64,000 nucleotides of DNA from Tetrahymena elliotti 4EA (lineage: Eukaryota > Ciliophora > Oligohymenophorea > Hymenostomatida > Tetrahymenidae), in contig JH720318.1 of the NCBI GenBank assembly GCA_000231825.2, forward strand, positions 514,539 through 578,538, given 5' to 3'. The notes under the pieces are model-generated. The model was not told the DNA's origin. It made no database searches and worked only from the letters and a program-made list of their open reading frames with translations. Shown here piece after piece: positions 24,209 through 36,271 of this stretch (position 1 is its first letter; the number at the start of each line of letters is the position of its first letter). A program made the translations under genes and the position numbers.

Positions 24209-27200
24209 TTTAATAATTAAATAAAAGTCTAAGAAACCAAGTCTCATTTGAATATTTAGAAAGTAGAAGTGCAATTAGAAGTGTATCACCTAATAGATCT
24301 TAGCTTTTAGTCTAAAGCATGAGAGATATTGATAAAAGATCTTATAGAAAAAGAAACAAAGTTTAAAGAGAAGAAAAAATACATATTGTTAGAAAAACTA
24401 CAGATTTTTGCGTCGATGTGTTATTACAAAGCATAGATTATGATAATAATTCTTACATAAATAGTTTACCAAATTTGACTGCAATGGTTTCATCTTAAAA
24501 TTTAAATGTATAAGAGAAGTCAGATGAAAATCTTTAAATAAAAAATTTAATGAAAAATAAGACTTTAGAAGAATAACATTTAAGGCTTAATATCAAGAAT
24601 GACTATCCTTTTAGGCATGAGGATAAAAACAGGTTTTCTAAATAACATTCCTATTTTATTGATGAAAAATATGATAAATTTGCTGATAAAAATCAAGAAC
24701 AAGCAGCATCATTAATCAACAGCAAGCCATATCTTACGTAAATTTACTCTTAGTTATTTTTATAGTACTATTTTTATCTTTTTGTAAATTTAGATAATCA
24801 CACATGAATGCGAATGAATCAAATTTAATAACTTTAGATCCATTTAAAAAGGATATAACTATTAGTGAAATAAAAGCTCCTAATAGATAAACGTTTAAAC
24901 CTTTAGTTGACCATAGATAAAATGAATTATAGACTAAAATTAATATAAAAGATCTTATTACTACAGATTAAGAATTAAGTGCTATTAGCTCTAGAAAAAA
25001 TGCATAAACTCCAAATAATAATGAGGATATTAATGGGAATAACTCACCTTTTTCAAATCTTTTCTAAAAAGCAGCACATGAAAAACAAGAAGAGTTCCCC
25101 AAGCAAAAGTAGGAATATATTCAAATTTAGAAAATAAATGCTGAAGTTTTAGAAGATAAAACAACTAAATCACTTTTACTTAATTAATCTTCTAATTTAA
25201 GTTCTCAAAGGATTGACATGACATCATAATTTAAACCTAATAATGAATATTATGAACCTCCTCCTTAAATAGTAAAAAAAACTATCGAAATCAATGAAAG
25301 GATTATTGATAACACTATTCCAAATACTCCAAATTACAATAGCCATATTAGTTACAGAGTTCCTGCTGCATAGAGAAGCCATTTATAGGATTTTGATAAT
25401 AGATAACCATCTTAAGTTTATTAGCCATCTTAAACTTATTAGCCAGATTATTACTCAAACTAATCTCAAATCAATAGAGTAGAATATAATTCATAGTTGA
25501 TAGAGTAAAAGCCTTTAAAATCAGGAAATAATTTAGATGTTGACAGAGATTAAAATAAAAAGAATAATTTCTTTCCAACTACTGATAAATTAAAAATAAA
25601 AGTTAAGAAAGTAGAAATTCCGTAAAATAGTGATTCTTCAAAGTATGTTTCAAGCAGTGAATCAGAAAATGATGAAGAGGAATCTTAAAATATTAAAGCA
25701 GTTAGATTAAGATAATATGAATAGATGTAGAGTGATAAAAAGAAATAATCTAAAGTCTACTAAAATAATTTAAATTCAGCAAATCAGAGTTATCTAAATA
25801 CTTCTCATACATAAATTAACAAAAATGAAAACTCTTTTTATTATAATTAGAATAAGAATAATACTCCTTCATATCTCAATAATAACTAAAACTATAATTA
25901 AACTGTCAATAATAGTTATATTACATATTAACAAGATCTTTCCCCACAAAATGGCTAGTTCACACCATATCAATAAAAATACTAGACAGTTAATTAGGAA
26001 TAGTAATAGCCACCATCACAATTTACAACTTACTAAATTGAAAATAAAAACTATTACTCAAATTAAAATACTGTGGTCTAAGACAAAATTAACGATGAAT
26101 ATGACACAGTCAAAAGATCTCGCCTCTAACCTTAACAAAATTACATTACTCCCAACTAAAATTATCAATAATAAAATTTTAGTGAGAACACAAATGTTAA
26201 TACCTATCAGTCATTTAATCAACCTTAAAATTATAATAACTTTAATTAGCCTCCTAATAGATAACCAAACACTTAGATTGAATAATCTATCAAATATTCT
26301 AATAATCAGAATGCTTATTCACCTCAGTTTTCCTAATACTAGATACCTAACAATAACAGTAATATCTATTAGACTTAAGAGTAAAGAGAATAGCCCTAAA
26401 AATTAACTCCTTTCTATCTACCAGAATAAAATAATAAAGTTGCTCCACCTAATAGTTTAACACCCAAAAATCAAGAAAATTATTATAATTAGCCAACATC
26501 AACCACTCCTCGTAGCCAGAGATAACCGATATTTAGTAACCATAGTAGCTAATAGAATAGCGTTTAAATCAATTACACTAAAAACTATCCTGATTAAAGA
26601 ATTTTGTAAAACCCTCCATAATAACCTGTTTTAAATAAATAAGTTTTGAACCCTCAAAATTATGAAAAAATTATAGATATTAAGCTAAATGAATCTAGAA
26701 CAGAAAAAAGATCTCCAACTCCTTCTAATATAGGAAATCAATCATACACTCAAAGGGATAATTTAAATCCTCCTTCTACTAGCTAGATCCTAAATTAAAG
26801 CTATACAAACATAAACTAAAGTTAGAAAAATCAATACAGTAATGAGTAAAGAAGTATAACTCCACCACCTTACTTAAGAAATGAAAATTAAACTGAAAAA
26901 ATTACTACAACAACAACTGTATACTAGCATGGAGTTGAACCAAATAGGAGCTTCAATAATAATTATAATAATTACTAATAGAATGATTATTAATTTTTAA
27001 AAGAGAACAATAAAGATAATTACCAAACATAAATATAAGTAGTAAAAGATAAAATTCCTTAATAGCCATACTTAGCTGAAAAGTAAAACTACCCAAATTA
27101 TAATTAGCCTTCCTATCAGGTTTAAAACATAGCAAGCTCTATTTAAAACACAAAGATCAATTAATAAAACACCTCTTACTAAAGATAAAGCTAGCCCTTA

Positions 27201-29329
27201 GAAGATGGAACAAATATCTGCATTGTGGTAAGTTTTATTTTTAAATATTTAAAATAGTATATTTTTATAATTTATATAAGGATTCTCCTCCTTAATCATA
27301 GAGAGAAATTGCATTAAAAAGAAGTTTAAACAACTCTAGAGCCTCATCTAAAAAAAAGAAAAGAAAGAATACTCCAGGAAGAAAGTAGAATTACTAGAGA
27401 AGTGATAACTCAAGCGAAGATCATTCACCAAATTCATCTGTATACTATGAAGAAGATTAAGATATATCTGATGATGATTTAAGAAATAGTAATAGAAAAA
27501 ATCAACCTTAAGGATAAGGAAAAATTAAAAATAATACTAGCTATAGTCATGATCGTCAATCTCGTAAAACCAAACAAGAACAAGGATAAAATCAAAATAG
27601 AAATACTTAACCATACAATTAAGAGGATTAAGAATAAGATCCTTACGAATAAAGAACTAAAAAGTCAAAATTAAATAAAAGAGAGTAAGAATAAAATAAT
27701 AGCAACAATCATCCCTACAACTAATCAAAAACTATTCGTACTACTGGTGTAGATCAAATTTATCAATTATATTAATCATCGTAAGAAGAATAGGCTCCGT
27801 ATGATAATTATTATGATAACAGAATCATACAACCTTAAATAAATGTGAATGAGGAAGTAAATTATCATAAAAACGTCAATTAATAAATTAGGTAGACTCC
27901 TCAATATGGCAACTAACTGCAGACAACTGCTTAAAGATAACCAAAAAATGATTACTAAAATTAAATACATCACTAATAAAAGAAAATAATTAACAATAAT
28001 TAACAAGAAAGTGAAACAGAAGAAGATGATCTCTAATAGCAACCTATGCAGCCTAGTAACTTTTACAGATCATCTAAAGATCCAGTAAGTTAATCTCAAA
28101 GAAATCCTTAAAATAATTAAATATAAAACTATCCATCTTAGCCCATCTAAGAAAAATAATACAACACAAAGTATAATCTATAATAAATTTAAAATAATAA
28201 TGAAGATTATGAGCAAAGATAAAGAATACCAAATCAACAAAAACCTTATTAGGAATAGAAAAAATAGCCTAAAAACATTAATAATAATAACAATGCTTCA
28301 TATAGAATTAATTAAAAGTAGACTCAGGCCTAACATAATGAAACAGATTCAGAAACTGATTCTGGATACCCTCATTAATCATTAGATAAACACTTATATC
28401 CTGGAAATAAATCAAACAGCTAATCAATAATTAAAAAAGATCATAAAAATAATTCTCGTATACTTCCTCATAATATTAATGATAGTCATTTAAGTTAGAA
28501 TAACAACTATTAACAAGATGATTATAATGATGCTTATGAAAATCGCCCTTTATAAAAATAGTAATCAGAGGCTATTTTAAACAAAAACTACCAAAAGTAA
28601 AATTCAAAATAAGGTGGAAAATAATTTATACCATAACAGGATAATGAATATGTATATAGCAAATAACCAAATTATAATAATGGTAGCTATAATTAACAAA
28701 ACTATAGCAATTATCCTTAAAACTAGTATTAATAACCCGATTAAAATGAGAAAAATTAATTATCAAAAGTTAAATCAGAAAGTAATTTCATAAGAAATGA
28801 AAATTTGTAAAATATGCCAAATCAGAAACAAATAAACTAAAATTCTAATTTGCCAAAAATTTTATAAAATAGTAAAGTTAAAGTTAAATTAAATTAAAGT
28901 GGCTTGCAAACATAATAAAACTAAAACTAACTTAAAGGATTTTAGCCCAATGTCTAGCAGAATGAATATCAAAATCAGCATTAGCAATAATATTCAAGGA
29001 AACCATAAAATCATAACATAAATGATAACAGGAATAATTATTAAGAAGGATAAGAAGAAGATGATAATTAAGTTCTAAGAATGACTTTAGACTTAAGCAA
29101 TTAAAACTATGGAAACAATAGAACTTCCAATACAATCGATTTAAATGATAATGAATTTGAGGAACCAGTTAAAGTTTAATTAACCTTGAATGAAATTATC
29201 AAGAGAGATGATAGTGGATTCTTTGACAACTAAGATGATTTGTTGAACTCTGATACATCTTCATAGTAAGCAAACTATGTGAATTGTTTGAATTAAAACT
29301 TGCAATAACAAAACAAATTCTTATATTGA
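24209..29329 (+). CDS. Very large Q/N-rich, prion-like protein
   Basis: The gene has three exons separated by introns 24738-24793 and 27228-27280. From the first in-frame ATG (24319) it encodes 1633 residues, ending with TGA 29327-29329. The true start is uncertain. The frame is open and coding-like upstream of 24319 (SFEYLESRSAIRSVSPNRSQ), and an ATG at 24209 would reach it only with a 38-bp intron or an indel. Apart from the first 180 residues, nearly the whole protein is N, Q, Y, P and S, with K/E-rich islands (SSESENDEEESQNIK). A tandem 18-bp repeat at 25407-25442 gives PSQVYQPSQTYQ. The C terminus is less biased (QLTLNEIIKRDDSGFFDNQD). No catalytic domain is seen. The composition is that of condensate-forming or scaffold proteins. 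Confidence 0.82.
25407..25442 (+). repeat. Tandem 18-bp coding repeat
   Basis: Two consecutive 18-bp units, ccatcttaagtttattag and ccatcttaaacttattag, differ at two bases and encode PSQVYQ and PSQTYQ within the Q/N-rich protein. This is a sign of expansion by slippage or unequal exchange. Confidence 0.85.
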
Positions 29330-29963
29330 TAAAAACAATTATTTTTATAAACATAATTAAAAAGATTGATTTATTTTATTACAGTTTAACAAAATTTAAA
29401 TATGATTTCTTAAAAATATAACCTTTGTTTAATTTTGATACATGCCAAAAGAGAATATTTTTAAAAACTTGATGATTGATTTTACTTACAACATTTTAAC
29501 AAAATTGGATAAAAAATATAAGTAAATTTAAAAAAACTAACAAATAAATCAAAAAGATTAGTATGTTTTTATTTTTGATTTAAAAATACTATGTTTTTTA
29601 TTTCAAAATAAATTTTGATTTTTTTGCTTATTTATAAATAATTAATTCAAAATTCACTCTAAAATTGTTAAAAAGACACTAGTAATTCACAAACTATTCT
29701 TTTTTTTTGGTGGGGTATATCTTTTAGATTTAGTTTTTGACAATTATTATTAAAAATAGAATCAAAGATATTTTTATTAATCCTTTAGCTGATAAATGTT
29801 TGAATCAAAATTGTTATAGATATGAATATCAATTCATTTAGTAGTAGTTAATATAAGTATTCGTTGATTAGCCTTAATTAATTTGATAAAGTTGAATTTA
29901 TATTTATTAATAATCATCAATTATTTGCCAAATAATCAAATTAATAATATAAATTGGTTTTAA
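29330..29963. other. Intergenic
   Basis: AT-rich spacer of 634 bp between two plus-strand genes. A short G-containing word (ggtggggtatatc, about 29709) interrupts a T tract. No gene is seen. Confidence 0.5.
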
Positions 29964-31553
29964 ATGCTCATAATATAAAGTGAAGATTATTTAGAATTTA
30001 AAGATGAAAATAAAAATTAGTAGAATAAGATCAGAAAAAAGAAAAGATTACAGGAGAGTGGTAAAAAAAATGAAATTAAACTATTAAAATACACTAAAAA
30101 TTAAAAAAGAGTATTCTTTGAACCACCATTAGGAGTAATTTATTCATAAATTTTAAAAATTATGAATCAAAATAGAGTTAAATTGATAATGTCTTTGCTC
30201 TTAGCAAGATTCTTTATGTACTTACCTTTTAGCTTTGTAAATAAAGAGTACCCGATGATAAAAGGGTAGCAATTTTAGTAACCTAATTTTTTTATGATTC
30301 TTCCTAAATACTTACTATCTACAGAGACCGTTGAGTGTTTATTTGTCTCTATTTTTTGCGGAATATTTATGGATCTGTATTCAGTATTTTCTATTTCTTA
30401 GTTTTCTATGGCTATATCTATTTTAGGAATTATAATTTAAGGATTTAGTATAATATCAAATGAAATGGAGATTTTTTTTATTGGGTATAGCTTCTCATTT
30501 TTTGTAAAATTAGCATATCTTGTTTGCTTTGAAAAAATTGTCTTTGACACTGCTGTGTCTTTTAAATAAGCAAGTATAAACTCATCCCTACTTAATATAA
30601 TTGCTTGTTTAGCTAGAATAGTAAGTTGTATTGTATCTTACTTTTACAATGAATAATATACTGTATAGTTTATAGTCCTAGGTTTTAGTATTTTAGGAAT
30701 AGTATCTCATTTAATACCTATGAGAGTGATGTTTGATACAATTTTCAAAATAGAAGATTAAAAATTAAATTGTGTTGAGTATTAAATGTACACAAAATAT
30801 AAAAACTACAACTTATATCCATCAGAAATAAAAAAGATTTACTTTTAAAGAGATTATCTATATTTGATTTTTTTAGCTGTAATTTTATTATTTCCTACTT
30901 CTTTTAAAGGATCATCTTACTTAAGATTTCTTTTAAAAAATTACTCCACTGAAATATGTGCTATGTACACTTGCTTTGATAAATCATAAAGATTTTAAAA
31001 ATTAAATATGTCTTTTGGTGAATTTTTTTTAGATGCCTTTCACTAAGTAGGTGGCCTTATTTTCTGTACTCCAATCGTTTATTATGTTAGCTCTAAAAAA
31101 AATAATATTTAAATGAGATATTTGACCATTTTTTATACTTCTGTTGTTATCTTAGTAGTTTGCATAATTTAGTTAGTTTTTTATTAGCTAAAAGATATTT
31201 ATAGTGGCAGTTAAACATTTGACATTGTATTAATTTCAGTAATATCAACCATTCTTGGAGGTTCTTATTATCTCATTAGAGTATTGATAATTTAACTTCA
31301 TTTTGCTATTAATCCTCAAAGAAGTTCTATAAAAGGAATTGGTATTGCTATGATTGCAACTTTTACAGAACTTTAAGGCTCTTTCTTCAGTTTTTTTTCT
31401 TCTTCAAAAGAAGATTCTATTTTCGGGCTATTGACTTTTTTTGTCTTCTTGATGGTTTTTGTTATCCTTTTCTAATATAACTACTTGAAAGGAAAGGCAT
31501 TTGACAAAGTATAAAGAGCCGTAACATTAAAATATAAAATCCTGACAAAATGA
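29964..31553 (+). CDS. Multi-pass transporter, probably major facilitator superfamily
   Basis: An intronless gene of 529 residues. ATG 29964 is chosen because the frame upstream of the first membrane span remains polar and coding-like (MLIIQSEDYLEFKDENKNQQ). About eleven or twelve hydrophobic spans follow a basic N-terminal cytoplasmic region. Examples are LIMSLLLARFFMYLPFSFV, MAISILGIIIQGFSII, FIVLGFSILGIVSHLIPM, YLIFLAVILLFPTSF, FYTSVVILVVCIIQLVFY, VLISVISTILGGSYYLI and LTFFVFLMVFVILFQYNYL. A polar central loop of about 60 residues (FKIEDQKLNCVEYQMYTKYK) divides two six-helix halves, which is the MFS layout. No sugar-porter signature is evident, and the substrate is unknown. The protein ends VTLKYKILTK. 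Confidence 0.75.
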
Positions 31554-31961
31554 AGCTACTTAATTAAATTTTAAAAATATTATTAGATAAATGTTTAATA
31601 AAGGAACTCACTAAAATAAACAAGCAGATATATTTTAAGCTATATTATTAAAATTATATTAAATTACTAATATTTTATTTTCAATGCTTTTATCAAATCG
31701 TAAAATAATTTCATCTAATAAATAATAATTTTCCTATTTTAACATAACATAATGCAAAGCTATTTAAAAAATTTATTTTAAAAGATTTTGACAAAAAAAT
31801 ACAAAATAAACAGGTTTTTTAGTTAAATAAATGATAGAATTACTAAAAATAGTTTTATTTTTTATTTATTAAATTTGTACTTTTATAAGATTTTGAATTT
31901 TTCAAATTGATTGTAATAAATTTAATCTTCTTGACAATAATTTATAATGAATTTATGCTTT
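31554..31961. other. Intergenic between convergent genes
   Basis: AT-rich 408-bp spacer holding the 3' UTRs of the transporter and of GET3. Nothing else is seen. Confidence 0.5.
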
Positions 31962-33344
31962 TCACTCAGAAATCTTAGGAATTTCTTAGTTTGTAAGAAG
32001 AAGTTAGCAGAACTTTTTAAGATTTTCAACTCCTCTAACTTCAGATTCTTAGAGGGGAACAATGACAACATGAAGATCTTCATATAATTCTAAAATTTAA
32101 TCCATATATTTCTTTTGCATTTTAGCTCTAGATTTACACATCTTGCAAGTATCATCTTTTTAAATTTATTTATTTTATTTTAATATAAATAGATTGAGCT
32201 ATTTTACTTGGATAGAGAACTTGATTGATAACAATGTTTTAAATATCGATTTCATATTTAGCTAATTCATAAACCAATCTATCTGTTTCATACATACTTA
32301 AAAATTCAGGAATGCAAACAGCAACAAAAGTGGTTCTATTCTATTAAAAAAAAATTTATTTTTATTTTTATGAGTTATTTTAATTAAATAAAATACTGGA
32401 TCTTTCATTTAAACAACGACTTATTAGACAGTTTTCTTCTTTTCTTCTAAATCTCCAAACAATTTGTCAAAATTCTATTAGCCTGCAATCTAGATCATTT
32501 TTATTAAATATAAACCATATTTTCTTTAACAATTTTACACTTGATAAGATTCCCTCAAACTTATTCTTTAAAGTTATAATTTTCTCAATACCTTTTTCTA
32601 ATATATTAGGGAAGTTCAAAAGTCTTAATGTATGTCCTGTAGGAGCAGTGTCAAAAACTACCAGATCAAATGAATATTTATCTAAAGACCTATTAATTAT
32701 TGTATAAAGCTATTATAATAAATATCTAATTTTAACATCATACTTAATTAAAGCAGAAAAACTCATAGCTTCATCTATACCAGGTACTTAGCTAATAATT
32801 TCAGAGAGGAAATTTTTAGTTGATTAATCTGTTTCAAAACCTTCAAAGTCAGGGAAATTGAGGGAATTAGGATCAATGGTTGGGTCAATTTCCTAAAAAT
32901 TTCATATTTAAATCATAAATAACCAATTATCTTCTAACTTTAATATTTTGCTTACCATTCCCCATAGATTTTCAATACCTGCTACTGGAGTAGGTTCCTT
33001 TCCGCTAAATTTTTAATCAAAGCAATCACATAAATTATGAGCAGGATCAGTTGAAATAATCAAGACCTAAACGAATTTATGAAAAATATAAATTATAACT
33101 ATTAATTCCTTTTAACTATAAAAATAATTTGGTACTTTAACTCCATTTTATGCTAACAAAGTTGCCAAACTAGAAGAGGTAGTAGTTTTACCAACACTTT
33201 TATAATTATTTAAAAAAATAATTATTTTTTTTTATCACACCACCTAAGTTTAATAATTTTATTTTACCCTCCCTTTCCACCTACAAAAATCCATTTTAGA
33301 GTTTTTTTTTCAAGTAAGTTCTTCAAAGTTCTATCTTAGTCCAT
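31962..33344 (-). CDS. GET3: GET3/TRC40 (ArsA-family) ATPase for tail-anchored protein insertion
   Basis: The gene has eight exons (introns 33197-33267, 33067-33135, 32893-32955, 32690-32743, 32490-32538, 32341-32396, 32156-32207) and encodes 322 residues. GET3 is a cytosolic dimer that shields tail-anchored proteins and passes them to the ER. Landmarks in order are the P-loop [19 protein letters not shown], switch [20 protein letters not shown], the segment [16 protein letters not shown], switch [20 protein letters not shown], then [18 protein letters not shown] and INQVLYP. A CKMC pair is the zinc-binding CxxC that holds the dimer in eukaryotic GET3. The C terminus reads [17 protein letters not shown]. 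It is slightly shorter than yeast or human proteins (about 350). The first intron falls inside the P-loop, between GGKGG and VGKTT. Confidence 0.95.
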
Positions 33345-34195
33345 TTTATAAAATTTCTTTACTATAACTAGCTAGCTATATTTCTTTTTTTTGCTTTTAC
33401 AAAAGTAAATTTAAAAAATCTAATTTTTAATTTTAGATAAGTACTCAAATCTTAGAAATAAATTACAACTAGTTGATGAATCTACAGACAGAATTAATAA
33501 TATTTATTTGAATTATTTCTATCAGAAAATTAGAAAAATTCTTTATTCTATTGATTTAAAATACCTATAATTCAAAAAATAAATGAAATATGCTATTATT
33601 TTTATTAAGAAAAATAATTTAAATAAAAATTTTGATTTTAAAATAGTTATCTTGTTAAAACTTTCAAAAAGTATCCTGTTTACTAACATTAAAAATATAA
33701 TGCAAACCTAAATTTAAAATGATTTTCATGCAAAAAATAGTTGGGTAAGTTAAATTAACTATTTTTGTTTTAAATTCTCCTATTTTTTCAAATATTTTTT
33801 AAATAATCACAAATGATAATATCTAAATTTTATTTATTTAAAACATCTTTTTTATGAGATTTTCAAAACTTTACTGGAAAAATCATCAAATAAAATTAAA
33901 TTTATGATCAATTTAAAACAAAATAAAATTAAATATCTAAAAGAAAAAATTTTTATTTATACTAATTAAAATTTGTTTAATAACTTTTTCATTTTAATAT
34001 ATCAATTTTAAAAATAATTCTATGAGAAAAAATAACATGTTCAAAATAATTTAATAAATAAATTTTACCTTGAATTTGGGTATTTATTTATCATATTAAT
34101 AAAAACAGAATAATATTTCTATATGGTTAATTATTAGATTGATTAAATTTGTATTTTGATAGTAAATTAATCAGTTTAAACAATTAAATTCATGT
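33345..34195. other. Intergenic upstream of GET3
   Basis: Very AT-rich DNA with no recognisable gene. It presumably contains the GET3 promoter at its left end. Confidence 0.5.
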
Positions 34196-34558
34196 ATGTA
34201 TTTCAAAATAAAAGAATCAAAAGAGATATTAATGGATATAATATCAATCTTTAGTATTCAAAACTCAAATATGAAGAAAATTTATTTACTAAATTCAAAT
34301 AACATTCTCTAAAAAATTGAATTTATTCCAATTAAATTTAACTTTGAAAAACTTCCTGGAAGCAAGCTTAAAGCTATCAATATTTACTTAATTACTATAA
34401 AAGAACTATCTCAATAATTTATTATAAAAATATTCAAAAAAGTTAATATTAATAATTTACTTACATAAATCAGCTTTTAAAATAAATGCTATTCATATTA
34501 AATTTTGTTTTACCAAAAATTATTATTTATGCAATAATTTTCATACATCCTGTAATGA
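34196..34558 (+). CDS. Possible small gene or gene relic
   Basis: ATG 34196 to TGA 34556-34558 gives 120 residues without an intron, starting MYFKIKESKEILMDIISIFS. The middle is protein-like and locally less AT-rich (FIPIKFNFEKLPGSKLKA), while the last 30 residues drift to low-complexity F/L/Q. With a single stop codon and this base composition, an open frame of 120 codons is only modestly unusual. No domain is recognised. It may be a real short gene, an exon of something larger, or decayed sequence in a 2.9-kb desert. Confidence 0.28.
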
Positions 34559-36271
34559 TTTGAAATGGTTAAATACTATTATAAAAATAGTAAAGTATAA
34601 TTATGCAATAAAGTATTTTGTAGATTTCCATCATATTTGTAATATTTGTAAGTAAATTCAAATGTTTTGAATTAAAGGATGTAGTTTATTATTATTTTTG
34701 ATAAATTCTATTGATCTTCTTTTTTAAATTTATTTTGAATTTACTCAAAGAAATTACAAACTACAAAAATTAGCATTTTTATAGGACTTGGAAGTACTTG
34801 TAAATTGTTTTTTTTTTCTTGAACAAACTCTAAACGCAAAATAAAAATTATAAGTATTTTAATTTAATTTAAATAAATAATATTATTAAAAACGCAAATC
34901 GAAATATAATATAAACAATAATAAATTTTGTATTTACTTTTGAATTTGAATTAATTGTATTTTTGTACATTAAATTTTTTCTAATATTCAATTATGATCA
35001 AACAAAATTATATTAAAATTGATAGAATTATTTAATTCTTCCAATTTATGAAAATAATTACATGATTTTCATTTATATCCAGTAAGTCTAATTTATATTT
35101 AAGATGCACTACTCAAAAGAATTTAAGTATTATTTTTTTAAGAATGATTTAAAATTTTTTTTGCTTTTAAATATTTGTTTATTAACATAAAAGATAATAG
35201 TAAATTAAAAATTTAATTTAATTTTATTCAAATCTTACTGAAATTTCAAACCTGAATCCTCTTTTCATATCTGATTATATTAAAGTTTTAAAAATTAATA
35301 ATAAAAATACTTGTTGTAGTGCCTATCTTATCAGTACTTTTCTAAATAAATTAATTATACTATTTTTCTACTTTTTTAACTATTATATTACTGATAATAA
35401 TTCGAAATTCTAGAATAATTCCTAACTTATACCAGAATAATAAGTTTTTCCTAGAGTTTCTGATTTTTTTTTTTGGATTTTAATATGTATTAGTTATATA
35501 TGTAAAAGAGCTTATCTTTGCAAAAAAGGCCATTTTTGGCAGTAAAAATCAGCTTTAATATTTAAATTGAATTATTGAAATTTAATAATATTCATTGATA
35601 TTCAAAAGGATGAATTTGAATAAATTAAGAAAAATAAAATACTTTATTGATATTAAACTTTCGGTTGTTTTTATTGCTAAAAACTTACTCAGATGTAACT
35701 TATACATGTTGTTAATAACTTAGCAATATGGAAAATTTGGAAAACAAAATTATTTTGATATTATCTTTCAGGATAAAATAGAAAGTTGACATTTTTAATA
35801 TAAAAGATTGTTGATTTAATAATCTTATAATGATTAATTATAAATCTAGAATTCAGAATAGAAAACATAAAAATCTGTTATTAAACTCTATCATAAAATA
35901 TTTTGATATATTTATGATAATTTTATACTTATCCATTTTATATAGGCTAAACTACTATTTTTGATAGAAATTTTAAGAAATTTCTAAAATTTCAAACCTT
36001 CCTTTTAATAATAAATCCATAAAAAATAAAAGAAATTTTCTAAATTATTAATTAATGATTTCAAGAAATTTCTAAGTAATATAAACAACCTTGATAACAT
36101 TAAGAAATATTCAATGAATGTATTCAACTAATATTTAATAAGTGATTCTTTAAATATCAAAATCTCTCATCAGATTATTTCTATAAAAAATAATAATTAA
36201 AAAAAAATAAATAAACAACTATTTAATTAAAGAGATTATCCACATCATAAATAACAATTCCTCATTAAGAT
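34559..36271. other. Intergenic
   Basis: About 1.7 kb of AT-rich DNA. No coding-like frame, RNA gene or repeat was found. The right end must contain the promoter of the gene at 36272. Confidence 0.5.

Noticed and set aside
25825..26406. A 193-codon standard-code frame rich in Ile, Leu and Lys inside the Q/N-rich gene
   Set aside because: It is an out-of-frame reading of the N/Q codons of the large protein; composition is explained by frame-shifted AAT/CAA/TAA codons.
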